64,000 bases of DNA, from positions 496,001-560,000 of the forward strand of contig JAWZYV010017527.1 in NCBI GenBank assembly GCA_038373885.1. Reading direction: 5' to 3'. Source of the DNA: Cheiracanthium punctorium (taxonomy: Eukaryota; Arthropoda; Arachnida; Araneae; Cheiracanthiidae). The translations under genes and the position numbers were made by a program. Below the pieces are notes generated by a model. The model worked only from the letters and a program-made list of their open reading frames with translations, was not told the DNA's origin and searched no databases. Below, one piece after another: positions 1 through 14,300 of this stretch (positions are counted from its first letter, which is position 1; each line of letters opens with the position of its first letter).

Positions 1-64
1 TTTTTTTTTTTTAAATATAGAAAGAACCAACAACCAACCCCATCCTCACCAACCAATATTCTGA

Positions 65-634
65 TTAGGACATACAGTTTTTTTGATTACATAGAGGATA
101 TAAAATGGAAGTTAGAAATTTACTGGGATAATTATATTTTATAGCAGTTTTATATAGGTCAGTTAAGTTATTGGCCTTAAAACTATTGGTACATAGAGAC
201 TCTATTCTATACTTATGATTAGAGATAATATTTCTAAACACAGAAGTGTGCATACATGAAGTGAAATGAGTGAAAGTATTAACCTGAAAATTAAAGTCAT
301 TTCTTTTATTATATATATTAAAGGATAGACTCTTATCGTCATTGATTCTAATTTGTAAGTCTAAAAAATTAATTATTCTATTATTATTAGGATTTTTTAT
401 TAGTTCTAGGGCTGAATGGTAGGCTATGGGTAGGTGGTCAGTATCACTAAAAGTATTGTCAGTAGCTATTGTTATTATGTCATCTATGTACCTATATATT
501 ATAAGAGAAGGATTATTGTAATTTTTTTTATAATTATATAAATATAGGTCTGCTAAGTAACTGGAATTGGAACCACCTTGTGGTATTCCTATAACTTGCT
601 TATATAATTTATATATATATATCTGATATGCCAC
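65..634 (-). pseudogene. Reverse transcriptase fragment, Penelope-like or related retroelement
   Basis: A 189-codon open stretch reads as the C-terminal half of a reverse transcriptase. Visible motifs are GIPQGG (RT motif B, residues 16-21), the catalytic YIDDI box (about residues 49-53) and FLDLQI (about residues 90-95), the last being typical of Penelope-like and related non-LTR enzymes. The fingers and first catalytic Asp that should lie upstream are absent, because the open frame starts next to an AT dinucleotide run. No GIY-YIG endonuclease domain is visible; if present it would lie beyond the left edge. The Met at the start is probably not a true start. Assignment to reverse transcriptase is firm; assignment to Penelope-like elements is an inference from FLDLxI and gene order. 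Confidence 0.7.
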
Positions 635-1663
635 ACAACCGAAACCCTACTATTTGGTTTACTGTAAATTATAATCCACTGTTTGTGGTCCCTGAAGATG
701 GTGACAGTGGTTATAATTTCCGTTTTATTATACTATCACAATAATTCTTGCACTTTATTTGGATTCAAAATCTGGTTTCTAATTCTTGATAATAGCTGTT
801 ACTTTTATGCGAGATATGTCTTATTTGTAGTATGTTTTGTGTTTTACTTGTTAGTTATATATATATATATATATATAACTAATAATATTTTCACTTTAAG
901 AAATATAAAGAAAAAACCCTGAAATTTTCAGTTTGAAAACATCACACAGACTACTTTTTGCTATTATACTGTTTTTATTATTCTTTTACTTATTAAATTT
1001 TTTATAGCAAATATGCAGTGATTATTATAAATAAGTTTTGATACCACATTATAATGAAAATTTTCATATATCCACTTTTAGAAACTGTAAAAGAAATAAT
1101 GAAAATAAACTGTTGATAATCTTTTAGTAAAAAACTATGCAAAATATGACATGTGTGATTAATGTCTAATGATAATCCCAATTAACGGTGTTATTCGAAA
1201 AAATCATGTGATTTTGGTACATAATTACAAATAAACTAATTATGCTAGGCACTTCAAAATTTTGAAACTCTCTCTTTACAAGCTGTATTACATACTACGA
1301 AGACAGGTCAATATGTATCAGTTTCAAAACTTTTAGAAAAAAAATCTTAAAATCGGAAATTTTCGCAAAGCGTGTCACTCTTCGAAAAATCTTGCAGCTC
1401 AGATCCATGTTTAAGAATTTTTTCTGAAAATTTCACAAAAGCCACAGCGTTTTCGCTTATCGCAGTTTGTAAAACAGCTTATGAAGAACACTCTGGAATT
1501 TTTTGGAGACCATGGTGCTATTAGTTTATTTCTATTTGTGTACCAAGACTAAAAACAGAGTTCTTTTTTTTCGAAGAACAGCCTTAAAGTTAAATGACAA
1601 CAAACTAAAAATGTAGAATGAAAAATATATTTCAAATTAATTATAATTGATCTTTTTTACAGT
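635..1663. other. AT-rich non-coding stretch
   Basis: No supported gene. It contains a (TA)n run near 857-878. The words near 690-715 (cctgaagatggtgacag, then ttataatttcc) recur in similar form at 20443-20475, which suggests a shared repeat family beside both sites. The short open frames here lack recognisable motifs. Confidence 0.5.
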
Positions 1664-3268
1664 TTACCAATCAAAATCACATTCACTTTGATTTTTGTGG
1701 TAATATTTGTAAATCTTTACTAATTTTTCACACTGCTCTGAGCCTAGGCTGTTCTGCAACTTAGACCATATGAATCCAAATGTAGAGAAAATTCTCTCAA
1801 TGGAAGCAGAGCTAGATGGGAACAGAATGCAGAAAATTGTGACAATATTTTCTGAGAAAAGTGATTTAGGAAAATAGTCTATGTCTTTAATTTTAAAAGC
1901 CATTATTGCAGGTAACCACTCTGGATGATACTGTATTATCCATGCTTCAGCTCCCCTCTGAATTAAGCTTTTCCCCTCCATACTTTGCATCCATTATATT
2001 AGCTAAAAAATGATCAGGCAATAGTAACTTCCTTGTGCTGTTTCAATTCTTCTGATTCCATTAAATTTTTCCATATTTCTACAGAACGGGACAGCGTGGT
2101 TGTATCTTTTTGCAGTTCATCAAGAGCTAAAGATAAAATTATGAGCTGCTTGTTTAAATTCAAACACTCCTTGTAAATTGACACATTATCCAATATTTTT
2201 GCAATTCGCATCTCAAATTCATTTTGGTGCTGAAATGCGATTGTTACATATTTATGATAATTGTCCAAAAGTTTGAAATGCACATTTTGTGTGAATTCCA
2301 ACGTGTATTGTTAGCTATTTGTGGCATCAAGCAATCATAATCTTTGAGCCATCCATGAGGTTGATGATTCCTGAAATATTTTTGAACCTCAACAACTTGG
2401 TTCAAAATGCTAGTAGGTGAAATTTCTTTTGCCACGAGATTTAAAAAATGTGCAGAACATCCAAACATCAGTACATTAGGATGGTGTTCCTTAACAAGAT
2501 CTATCATTTTTTCCATTTTGTACTTATCTGTACACACAGCAAAAATATCTTTCCCAAACTTTGATTTGCATTCTACTATTGATTTTAATGCGATTTCTGC
2601 ACAGTATTCAGTGCTTTTTTTTTTAGACCCCACATTTGTAATATTTAACAGGTATGTATCCTTACCTGTATGCAAGCTGGAACAGATGATTGGGTCATTT
2701 CTTATACTAGACCATCCATCTTGAATTAAAGTGATGGTAGCTCCAACCATTTAATTTTTCATTTTTTGCTCTATTTTTTCAGATGCTTCGTTTAATAGAG
2801 TCCCTCCTAATTGTTTGCGATTAGGCAAAGAGTACCCTGGTCTCAATGAAGCAATCATGTCAATAAACTGGGGGCTTTCTACAACACTAAATTGAATATT
2901 TGCAGAGTAGAAAAATGCTGCAATTTTCCTGTCAATAATGCCTTGTTCTTCTTTAGTAGTTTTCACTACAAAATGGGACATGGGACCTTGAATACTTTGT
3001 TTTGTTTTTTCTGATCTGGATTCACACAACCAGTAATATCATTTTCAGTGGCAGATCTATTTTGATCAGCAACAGAGCTGTTATCTGTATTTTGAACTCC
3101 ATTCTGCCTTTCTCTGGCGTTGCACCTTTTCAAGTGATTTCTCACTCTTTCAATTTTTCTTGATACCATCTCTTTGCAATATTTACACATTACTGTTGTG
3201 TCATTCTCCAAATTAACAACTTCAGACCACTCAATTGCTATTTTCCTTCCTCCACCATGATTTGACAT
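1664..3268 (-). pseudogene. Broken hAT transposase (BED finger + DUF659 + hAT dimerisation domain)
   Basis: Read on the minus strand, the pieces line up in the order of a hAT transposase. A BED-type zinc finger is at 3268-3120 (CKYC, then H-x4-C in NHLKRC). A DUF659-like catalytic core follows at about 2750-2400 (TLIQDGWSS; later FGCSAHFLNLVAKE and NNTRWNS). The C-terminal hAT dimerisation motif is at about 1850-1700 (SSSASIERIFSTFGFIWSK). The frame is broken by at least three frameshifts (near 3020, 2290 and 2010) and an in-frame stop at 2751-2753, so it is not functional. hAT transposases cut and paste DNA using TIRs and make 8-bp target duplications. A possible 5' end of this element is at 3934. 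No matching 3' end was found before 1664. Confidence 0.85.
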
Positions 3269-3934
3269 TTTGAATGGAAAAAGTAATTACACAAACTTAA
3301 AAACACAAATTAATCAAAGCATAAAATATATACAAAAAAAAAGGGCCAGAATAACAGCAGCTTTGACACTAAAACCATGCGCTACTATGAACTTTCACTC
3401 AAGAACAAGAAGTGGCTAAAAATTCTTTTCATTGGTCAGCCTCAGTAATTCTCTGCGATTGGATGATTCAAGAAAATTTTAAAACAAAACAAACTACAAA
3501 ATGATGCTGCCAATAAATATAACCACATGAAAAAAATATTTTTATGGTAGTAATGATTTTTAGTAATTTTATTAATAATGAAAAATGTAAACATAAACTC
3601 AAACCCAAAATAAAACATTTTTGAGTAGACTGATGCCATAGTAATAAGAAAAATTCATTATGGAATGGATTCGTCTATTTGAAAGGCATTAAGTAAATGT
3701 ATGACCAAAAATAAATAACAAAATAATAATTTTTAGATTTGCAGTTTTGTTTGTCACATATTTGCATTATTGTTCTTAGTAAGGATTTTTATATGAAAAA
3801 ATTCAATTAATTAACGCTCATGCATATGTAAACATACATTGTATAAATATACAAACATACAAAAAATAACAAAAACCCAGAAAAACACGGGTGGGTTGGG
3901 TTTTTGTACAAAAACCCGGTTTTTGCCAACCCTG
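3269..3934 (-). mobile_element. Upstream flank and possible 5' terminus of the broken hAT element
   Basis: On the minus strand position 3934 begins CAGGGTTGGCAAAAACCGGG, which resembles the hAT-style end CAGGGTTGTTA found at 23010 and, inverted, at 27808. It lies about 0.67 kb upstream of the transposase start. The other terminus was not found, so membership of this element is inferred. Confidence 0.4.
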
Positions 3935-4492
3935 AATTAAACAACTTAAATATACACATAGACAGATAGTTTCAGAAAATAAAAATAAATTAAATCCTTC
4001 ATTCACAAAAGTAAAATATTAAGGATTTATCAAAACTCTGTTCTGCCAAGGCATAACTCACAGAAACAGTAGATATTCTGTGCATTTCCAGAAATTATGT
4101 AAAAAATCTTGCAATTATTTTATTTACAGATTTTTAAATATAACATTTGATAAATTTTAATGTTATTGAAGTATGGCATCTCATTTTCAAAAGAAATAAG
4201 TGTAATGCTGGGTTGGGGGTGTACAGAAGAGTTTTTCATTTGCTAGAAATTAATCAACTACAACTGATCAATTGTTCTTAGGTAAGTTTTAATGGTGGTG
4301 CAATAAGTATGTTGAAAGACTTATCACAGAAGTGTCGTTCTTTCTTTCTCCTTCTTCATTTTTATTCCTAAATCAGGGTCTCTACCAAATTTCTGAATGT
4401 CAATTTCCTGACTTTTGGGAGGTCCCGGGATAAAAATTCCTGACGAATGCAATTTACTTTGGGAAATTGCACAATGCCCCCTCCCTTTCCTT

Positions 4493-4711
4493 TTATATTT
4501 GCATATTTTTGTACAACTTCTTGAAATCAATTTTAACTGAAGTATACAGGATTAAGTTTTCATCCATTGAAACACAGAAGTAGTCGCACTTTCTGATAGA
4601 ATTAACTAACTGTTCTTGGAAATACGGTCCTAAGACATAAGTTACCAAGTAAGCTAATTTGTCTTTTACCCTCCCGTCATGATTGATGAGCCCATATTTT
4701 TCCCTTCTCAT
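4493..4711 (-). pseudogene. Short transposase-like fragment
   Basis: A 72-codon open frame contains KDKLAYLVTYVLGPYFQEQL and later CDYFCVSMDENL. This resembles the segment of hAT-type or DUF4371-type transposases just before the catalytic core (a helix, then F-x-S-x-D-E). It has no start context and no C-terminal part. The surrounding 4380-4900 bases carry repeated 'tttcccgg' words in both orientations, as seen in degraded TIR elements. Weak assignment. Confidence 0.35.
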
Positions 4712-5231
4712 ACAAACACATCGCTTTTGCTTTCGCAGTCCGAAAAATGCGTTGCAGTTGCAGTCGGTTCTGAGGCTGGCAATTACAGAGAAAGGGTTAA
4801 AAAGGAAAAAAAATTAATTCTTTTGGTGAATTTTCCCGGACACATTATCCAATTTCCCATTTTTTTCCAGACTTTCCAATTTCCCGGCTTTTTCCAGACT
4901 TTCTGGAGCGGTAGACATCCTGTAAATCCATATTTAACTGTTTGCTCTGAGCACTGAAAAGATACAACATAGACTCTTTTTCCTTGGCCAGTGTTTTGAA
5001 ACATAGGCCTTTTCAATGATGCACATCAAAGCAAGATATTTTGAATGTTTGTGGAAACACTGGATTCCATTAAACAATCAAAGTAGGGTTTTTTTTTTTT
5101 TTTTGTTTTTTTTTTTTTCTTCCCCAAACATATATTGCCAATTACTAGCTACAAACAGAATTAATTTTGGACTTTGTTCTTTTAAGACTGCCAATATTAA
5201 CTAAAAAGTAATAGTATTTATTGATACATAC

Positions 5232-5332
5232 AAACACCATCATTACAACGCCAGCAGTTATATAGGCTTTCTTGTCCATCCATGCATTGACAAACACAAA
5301 CTCGACATCAGATACTACATCTCGAACATAAC
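5232..5332 (-). CDS. Membralin coding exon 5 (101 nt), last one in the window
   Basis: The acceptor is ttcacttttag|GTTATG at 5333 and the donor GTGTTT|gtatgt at 5231 (phase 0). It encodes GYVRDVVSDVEFVFVNAWM, then DKKAYITAGVVMMVF, the start of the second predicted membrane segment. Reading through the donor gives a stop after about 30 more residues, which supports splicing here. Confidence 0.82.
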
Positions 5333-8300
5333 CTAAAAGTGAAAAAATGAGATGGAAGCATGCAAAAATCAATACCATTGCAAAAAGATTAACAAAATAA
5401 ATGAAGTCGGGTAAAAGTAAGTCACAAAGGAATTAGTTGCTATAGGGGTTATTATAAAAACTGATTTTAATTATTGAATGATAGCCATCACTTGCCTTAC
5501 AGTGGTAATATGCTGACATGGTTCAGAAAAAAGAGACAATGTGATTTCATAAATCCAAATAGAATAACATAATAAAAAAGTATAATATATCAAAACGATA
5601 CGAACTTATCATGGAAGTAAATATCCTTTTTAAATAATTAGGAATCAAATATTGCTTTTATATACACATACATAGTTTATCATTTGTCACTACTATATAG
5701 TTGTACTATATATTTATGCAAATACTATGACAAACACAGGGATGCACCAGCTAAAATCAAATTTGGGAGCAATTTGTGGAGCAAGAAAAAAGACATTTTT
5801 TGAGCAAGAAACACAGATTTCTGGAGCAATTTGGAGAACAAAAAAGTCACTTTTGGAACACAAGAATGTCAATCTAAAAAATGAAAATTAAGGGAGTTCT
5901 TAAAAAATCTTAGCTAATAACAAAAACCAGGTTGTTTTTTTTTTGGGGGGGGGGGAGAGGGAGGAGAGTCAGAATCTTATGAAGTAAATAAAAAATTCAG
6001 TTATTTTATACATTGCTATAAAAAATATCTATTTTAAATCAAAAATACAATATTTACTAAACTATATTAATCCATTTATGCCTAGCATCCCTTTTTTGGG
6101 ATGGCATTTTTGCTATCAGTCGAAAACATTATTTATTTTTCCTAGACTTTATTCAAGAGTCCTTAACCTCAACTCCACAAAATATTTTAACATGACCCAG
6201 TAGGATGTTTTCCTTTCAATTTTTACACATAATGATTTTAAAAGAAATCATCCCTTGCTCAAGAAGCTGACATCAGAAATTTATCTATTATTGCTGGTAT
6301 TAGCAAAAATCAAAGAAAGTCGCAAAAATATCCGGGCACAAATGGGTTAACTACCATCAGTGAATTATAAAAAACTAGCAGTGTTGCCCTTGCAATGGAA
6401 GAGAAATGCCCATTTGCCTTTTAAATATAGATTGTAAAGGGAAGGAATGTGAATCATCCCACTGCAATGATAAAAAAAAAAGAACACGGGACTTCCCGCT
6501 GCAATGAAAAAAAAAAAAAAAAAAAAAACGAACACGGCACCTGATAGAATACAGAGGTTGCCAGGAATTGGACGTTGCTAAGCTGGAATGTGAATCTTTC
6601 TGCTGCAATGATAAAATAAAGGACATGGGATTTCCTGCTGCAAAAAAGAAAAAAGCACAAAGCACCTGATAGTGAAGAAACTATCGGGAATTGGACGTGG
6701 CTAGGCTTCTCCTCTTCTACCTGTATGTATTCCAACAGTCATTTATGGTTAATACCTACGCAACTACTAAAAACAAATAGAGCCCAGTCGTCGGTATGAG
6801 ATTGTAAAGGGAAAGAATGTGAATCCTCTGGCTGCAACGATAATGAAAAGGACATGGGACATCCCGCTGAACTGAGAAAAACAATAAATATGGCATCTGT
6901 TAGCTTACAGAAGTTACTGGAAATTGGACATGGGTAGGCTTCTTCCCTTCTACCTATCTGTGAGTTCTGATATGTAGTCTTTTATCAAAATGACCAACGC
7001 ACCAACGTAAAACAAATAAAGAGTTTCCAGTCATCAATATAATAACCAATCTGCCTGATTTCGCGTAGTGGAGGCACAAAGAGGGGGGGGGATTGGATTA
7101 GCACGGTCGCCGACCCATCTCTCTTTCCCCCTCCACCTCTCTTCTGGCGCTGTGTAAACAAGATTCAAATAAAGTTTTTTCTTCTTAAATGATAGTAAAA
7201 CAGTGTTTGGAGAAAGAACCTAACTATAGTTTTAAACTAGAACTTGTTATAGAACATATTGTAGAAATAGTGAAATAATTTTTTATAGATACAAATAATA
7301 TTGTCTAACAAATCTGTCAAAACCCGAACAAAACGGGTTTTCCCTAGCGCTCTCAGTTACAACGCGTTTTCCCTATATAATTCGGGTTTTGGCTGATTTC
7401 AGGTTTGGACTGCAAACATATACACGTATATATTTAATTATTATAGCTTATCATTTAAAAGTACATATATTTATACAAATAAGATGACAAATAATTTTTC
7501 TGCTTCCTGAGACAGAATATGTTTGATTTTGTGTTTCACTATACATCTTGCTTTTTCTTTTAATGTTTACATTTCATAGGGTCATCTGGGGTAAAGTGGG
7601 TAGCCAGGGAAAAATGGGTATAGTTACTCTTTTGTTGTTTTTATTTATCGAGACAACATTTTAGTTTGGTTTAAAAAAAAAAAAAAATCTGGCTACACAT
7701 TCACAAGGCTTAAAGGTCGTTCAGCTCTTGAGAAGATAGAACACTGTTTTTAGTGACTGACAAACTCTTTTTCATAAAAATTTACAGGAAGAATTTTAGA
7801 AATCTATTGTTTGAATTTTATAGAAGAAAGATTAATCTTAACAGAAAACTTAAAAGCAAGTAAATTTTCTAACTTGCAAAAAATGTATAACATGTTTAGT
7901 TACACAGGGTAAAATGGGCATAGCCATAATTTTGAGTTCAAGATGTGAATGTATGAAAATTGATCAAAGTTGAACGACTTTTGAGAGCAAATTTAGGTTT
8001 AGGGAGAATTATGTATACATATACCCTAAACACATTACATGATGTATATATTTGTATGTGTAAAAATAATAAATCCTTATCTAAATAGGCGTATATAGGC
8101 CTAACTCTGTATTTAGTACTACTAACAAGATCTATTATTTTACTTATTATTATATAGCCTACCTATCCTATGGAAATTACTACAGTAGAAGACCCAAAAT
8201 CTACCTATCTCCGAATATCACACTGTTTGTTCAATACAAACAGTGAAATCAGCTCTGCCAGCTGCAAGTTCAAAAATCTGCAGTAAAACTAAGTAATTCT

Positions 8301-11300
8301 TCCTTGAATATATATATATATATCCATATTAGAATTTGTAAACTCTGAATGTAACATTGATACCTAAAGATGACCGACAGTGACATAATTGACACTGAAT
8401 TACAGCCACAAGGTACAGACTATATATGATACACGTATCTGTAACAGATAAAGAGAGTGGAAGTAAAGGTGGGAAAAGTTTTAACTACAGAATAGGTGGC
8501 TGTAACACTCTACTTTGAGGAACAGGCTCTGTGCATAAAAAAAAAAAAAAATAAAGAAAGCTATCAATGAAACAGAAGTTAATCATCCAGTAACTTTTTT
8601 GTGGGATACCAGTTCAGAACAAATTATTTGATTATACTTCACCAAAACACTTTTCTTGATTATCTCCACGGCACACCTAGCATACGCACATGGCACCCTA
8701 GGGTGCCGCAGCACACAGCTTAGGAACATCTGGTATAGCCCTTTACATAAAAATTAAAGCAAGTAGAAAAAAAAAATTATGTTCAATTTACACCTAAAAT
8801 ACACAATGTAAAGAATATATGAACAGAAACACGATTAGATTTCAAAACGTTTCTGCTAAGGAACATGAAAAATAAAAAAGCTGATTTTTATACCCATTTT
8901 ACCCCGGGTGACCCAACTATGTCTAGCAGCTTTTTTCGATATTTATATTTAAATGTTTAATTGTAAATCAAATACACAAAGAATTAAGGTTTTATAATTT
9001 TTTTTTACCATACATTCTTGTGTATAACACACGCTTTTAATTAAAAACAGTTTGTCAAGATTTATGGGTATACTCAGATCTTGAAATCATGCCTTTTCAA
9101 AAGGATTATCAAAGCTGCAATCCTCTCTGACTCTCAGGTGGCCATTCTAGCAATCATGAGTTATGATCGAACCCCTCCATGAGATGTCATTATGGATTGT
9201 CAGTTCATTCTTTGCAAATAGTTAAGTCCAAGAAAACAGTTTTCTAGTGGATCCTATCCCACTGTGGAATTTTCGGTAACAATAAGATGCCACATGAGTT
9301 GGCAAGGAAACCGAACCGAAAGGGGGGTTTCAGGGAGTACCATGGCACAATGTAGCGCTAACCTCCAGTGTGTTATTAAAAGCATGTTGTGATTCATCTG
9401 TCTTGAATAGAGTTGGCAAGGAAAGCACTATTGACTGAAGATCAGCTACACATTTAATAAATGTAAAAATCAAACAACAAAAGCTTGAACTAGAAGAACT
9501 GACCAAAGAAAAGCCATGGCACTTCTCCATTTTCCACTTAACCAAATGCCCAAAGAATCCTAGTTTTGTCACACAGCTCTATCCAATCAACACTTTAAAT
9601 AGCTGCATATGCAATCTCAGCAATGGCAACGACCTGATATTTGCTGAACAAATTTTCATGTCTAGCATTTCATAGTTCATCTATTTTCTTAATTTTGTCT
9701 TATACTTAGTTCTGTGTTTTATTATGCATATTGTTTTTTATTTTTGGATGTCTCTGTGCCTGGTGTATTGGAAATAAAATTGAAATATTACAATCAAAAT
9801 TTCACACTTAATAGATTAGATTTTCAGAAAATGTTGGAGATTGGGAAATTAACACACGCAAATCTTTTCCTCCTTTTATGTGTGAAAAAGATACCAGCTT
9901 TTTATAGTGTCAATGTGTGAAATTCATTTATCATTGCTAGTATTGGCACAAGTTAGAGAATATGATGAAAATGACTTACACCAATGGGTTAGTATCTCAC
10001 ATATATAACTCTTTTTCATTAGCAAAATTATAAAAAAAGTAAATTCTCTTACTTAGTTTCCTACCTTTGTATTCTTCTCTGGCAGCTAAAAGCTTCAAAC
10101 TGGCAAGGAGAACTTCATCATAGCCAAGAAATTTGTGAAGAATAAAATTATTTACTGCACCGCCAAAACATTTATCAACTCCGGGACCTAAACAAAGAAA
10201 TAGAAATTAGCAACAATTGAAAATTAATTAGATGAATACATTTTTTTTTTTTTTAAGAAGAGAATCATATAATTTACTACACTAAATTGGCAAAGTCTGT
10301 CATTTATTTTAGGAGTCTCTCTATTCTAAAAAAAAGCAAAGGCCGCTGGCGTTATCAAAGCTTGTTGGCCTATCTCCTCCTAAACCGTGGGGATTTGAGT
10401 TTCGACTAAGGTGCCCACGGATTTGAAAAATTCCAAGGAACCTGATAAAGCTGACTTAAATTTCGAAAATCAAATTATTTTAGAAGATATTAATAAAAAA
10501 CTGAAAAAATAAAACATAAATGGTTGCCAGATTTGGCATAAAATCATTCATTCCTTTGCAACAAAGCAATTTCAATTCTGTAGAATCACGTGAAATTGTC
10601 AAACATGAATTAGAATTACATCCATTTTACGACAAATTAAAAAGTATATGAAATAAATAACTCAAAATGTGTTACACAAAGTTGACAATTTTCAAATAGT
10701 AAGTTCGCTTAGACAACAGGAGTTTAGAATGAGCGATTATTCGTTTTTCTAAAACAGAATAACTAATATCTTGAAAATGAAAAATAATTAAAATGCAGAT
10801 TATTTTAAAGTCGGTTTGGGCCAGCTGGATTATTTGCTACCAGTAGAAATATTTGGCGGTGTTCACTATGCCATTATAGCACACTTCGGATATTTGTAGC
10901 GGGACGAGATGGTATAATTCGTGGTGCTAAGTATGCCACTCTGCAAACGATTATGCAAGTGAAAATATGGATAACGGTTTTCCGGTAGCCTTAAATGAAC
11001 AGTAATTATAGGTCGTGAGCATGTTTAAATCGCCAAATAATGAAAAGTCGACATGGGTGGCAAGCTATCCTACCTGTTCCGTAGTTTTTATCAAAGAAAA
11101 CATATGAATTACTGTTTTCTTAAAGCTAATTATTAACTATACATATACGCTAGTCGCCAAATTATGAAAATTCTCCTTAATTGGCTAATACGCAAGGTGT
11201 CCCATGGATTTTACATAATTACAAATAGTGCGAGTTTTAAATTTTTATTACAAATTTTTTTTTTACAAAAATTGAAGGCCAACAACTGTTTTTTGGAAGA

Positions 11301-14300
11301 GTGGGAGAGATTTTTATCTAGGGTTATGTCAATATATTTTATTAAAGTGTCTAAAAACATGCTACAGTCACAAGTGCTATAGCAAGATATCACAAGAAAC
11401 CAAGATCTAAGCAAGATTAAAATTAACTTACTTAAAGCAACTAATGTTACAGAAATGTTATGCTGCTTTCTTACAGATGGACTTAGCTTGAGAAATCCAT
11501 ATTCAAGAGAAAATTCCATAATATATTCATCATCTCTCCAAGAAACACCTAAACCTAAGCAAAGAAAATTTGTAGAATTACTGAAAAAAGATAGTTATCA
11601 CAATGTATAACTTACCCTACAATTGAGGTGGTGATTGTGATAAAAAATTCTACAAGTTTCATGAAAAATTATAGTGAAATTTAATTTACGAAAAATGTCT
11701 TATTTTCATTATAGGTAATAGCAGTACACATTTTTGTGAGGTCCATTATACTGCACATTTTTGCAGTAACTCTTTTTAATTCAAAATTCAATTTTATAAT
11801 TCAAAAATATTAAACATACATCATATTTAAACAAAGAAATAGCTTGAAAAAGAACATATGACAAAATTAATCTTAAGAATTATTTTCCATTTGAATTGAC
11901 AAAAATTTAAACCCAACTGTAAAAAATCATTGCAAATCAGAAACAGCATTAAAAACAAAAATAAACTGATAAAATACTGAACTGTAATAACATTATAATT
12001 CTAGATCTTAGGATAAATGACTTAAATGCAAATTCCAACAAATCATATGGCAAATTACAGGCTGCTTTTGATTATGATTAAACTCTGTTAAAACAGAACA
12101 GGCAAACAAACCGAAATCATAAACACCTCTCAAACTTGTTGGATAGTTAAAAATAAAAATATTCATTTTATATAACATAACGGTATCAGCAAACATGGAG
12201 AGCAGGAAATATATTCTTTTAAGGGTTAGCAGTCTAAAATTTATTTTTGACGCAATGAAAAATCAGTTTGCAATTTTGTTCCATGTACATCCACTAACCC
12301 GTTTTGGGTTCTTACGCATTAACAGGTTTTTTGTCCTGTTAATGCGTAACAGGACAAAAACTCTTACTGTTCTTACGCATGCCCCCTCCCACTCCTAGGC
12401 AGATAGCCTTTAGCCATTCCTGAAGAAAACATAATACACTAAATCAGTTAATTGCAGTGCAAGTAACGAATTTTCAAAAGTTCCAATGAAATCATCATAG
12501 CTTAATATTATCACATTAAATTTGGGGCTATTTTTGGATTAATTGCCAAGCTTGGTTTATTTTTCGCACCATATTTGGCAATTTATCATAAAAGTAGCCG
12601 ATATTGGCTACTTTTGGTGCAACATTTGAGGGAGGCACTTGATAGTCAACGAATTATTAACTAATTATATTGTAGGATATAGTTTTATATGCTTTAAACA
12701 GGTGGTCTCTAAACTGCCATTGACCATATTGTGTTGGACTATTTTGAGTGCTCCCGTAGAAGAACTATTAACTATACAGACACTATTTTTGATGGAAAGC
12801 TTCACCTTGTAATCCATAATACCACATATCAATTTTGTTTCATTTCAATAGCAGAATATCTCTAAAACTAGCAGTCAGTTGTGTGGAGGCAACTGTAAAG
12901 GGCGCTAGAAATATACGTTTGAGAAAAGCATGTCTACATTCAATATATTTAATCTTCATACACCAAAAATAAATTACTTCATACTCAATTTTTATATGTA
13001 TACTCCCAATTGAATTTCATGCTCTTCTGAATGTGTGGAAACTTTTTGATTTCGAACGATTTAGTTTCGCTGTAAACATTCCGAGGAAATCATTTTATTT
13101 AATAAAAATAATAGTAAATAAATAAACTTTTAAAACTGGAAAAAGCCTGTTAAGAGTGACGTCAATATGAAGTCATCCTCACTTGCAATAGCTAATTTTG
13201 TCACGCAAATGATTAACTTTTTTGACTTATAGAAATAAAATGTAGCTGAAAAGAGCAAAAAATCACTTAAAATGAGGGAACGGGTGGATTTTCAGATTTT
13301 TAAAGTAGCAGATTGTTTTCTATATTTTTATACATAATTATGAAAAATTTCAGATGGATTGTGCAAATGGTGTAGATGTTACTAGGCTTTTTGTCCTTGA
13401 CTTTGTAATCTTTTTGCAGTAATGGTGGAAAAAGTTTTATCTTGAAGTCAGGGATCAACATAACTATATATAGTGGGATGATACACTTTAAAGAATAACT
13501 TCTCATAGAGTGCAATGTATTATTGGGAATATTTTGAGTGCTTCCGTAGGAAAACTATAAATGCTAAATAGACCATTTTCAATAGGGTACATGGTACTGT
13601 AGATAAGAATAACATATATAAATTTCGTAGATATTGATACATCTTTACACAAGTTAGAGCACGGACAGACAGACAAACAAACAAACCGAAATCATAAACA
13701 CTTTTCAACCTTGTTGGAAAGTGCTAATTATTGTAAAGCAAAATTTGGCACAGTCTAAAAAAATATTGACATGCCCACGCATTGCACTGCCATGCCACAA
13801 GTCTGGGGTTTGATTCTTATGCTGGGCAAGGTTGACGTGGCTTTTCATTCCTTGAATAAGTCAATAAAATGTGGCCCAGGCTTGCCTGGACACTAAACAC
13901 TGGAGGAACTGTGCCAGACTAGACAATCTAGCCACAGCATATGCTTTTGCATCCCTAGAGCCCATTGTTGCAGGCATTGACCCCACATCTGCTGTTGCAT
14001 TAGTGACTTCAGTTTCAGAAGAAAAACATTAGCTTTTTAAATCATTTTTTAAATCATTTTTTAACATTCTAGTATAAATTATGCTTTTGTAAATATTTTA
14101 ATTCTGCAATGCATGTTTAATACCGATGAGTAATGTTTGTTTCATTCATACAACATTCTTTCTATTCAAAAATTACTGAAAAAAAGTTGCATTTTAAGAA
14201 AACAGATTAGTCAGTATAATGATTTTTAAAAAAATTATAAAAATGACATTGTGTTGATAGCTACATTAATACAAAGAACCTGAGGTTAATCTAACCAATA

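Larger units (their letters stand above)
5333..10064 (-). other. Membralin intron between coding exons 4 and 5 (4.7 kb)
   Basis: Non-coding. It holds a piggyBac-like MITE (6071-6346), degenerate direct repeats (6385-6965) and a 1.34 kb TIR element (7579-8914). A fragment near 9912-9988 matches the inner right end of the MITE at 6346. The stretch 8920-9900 holds only AT-rich sequence with no supported gene. Confidence 0.8.

Noticed and set aside
683..922. 79-codon hydrophobic plus-strand frame
   Set aside because: AT-biased, ends in a (TA)n run, no motif or splice context.
2407..2724. 105-codon plus-strand frame
   Set aside because: Antisense shadow of the hAT transposase core.
6375..6735. 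Two overlapping minus-strand frames rich in Phe and Ser
   Set aside because: Low-complexity translations of the degenerate direct repeats and A runs.
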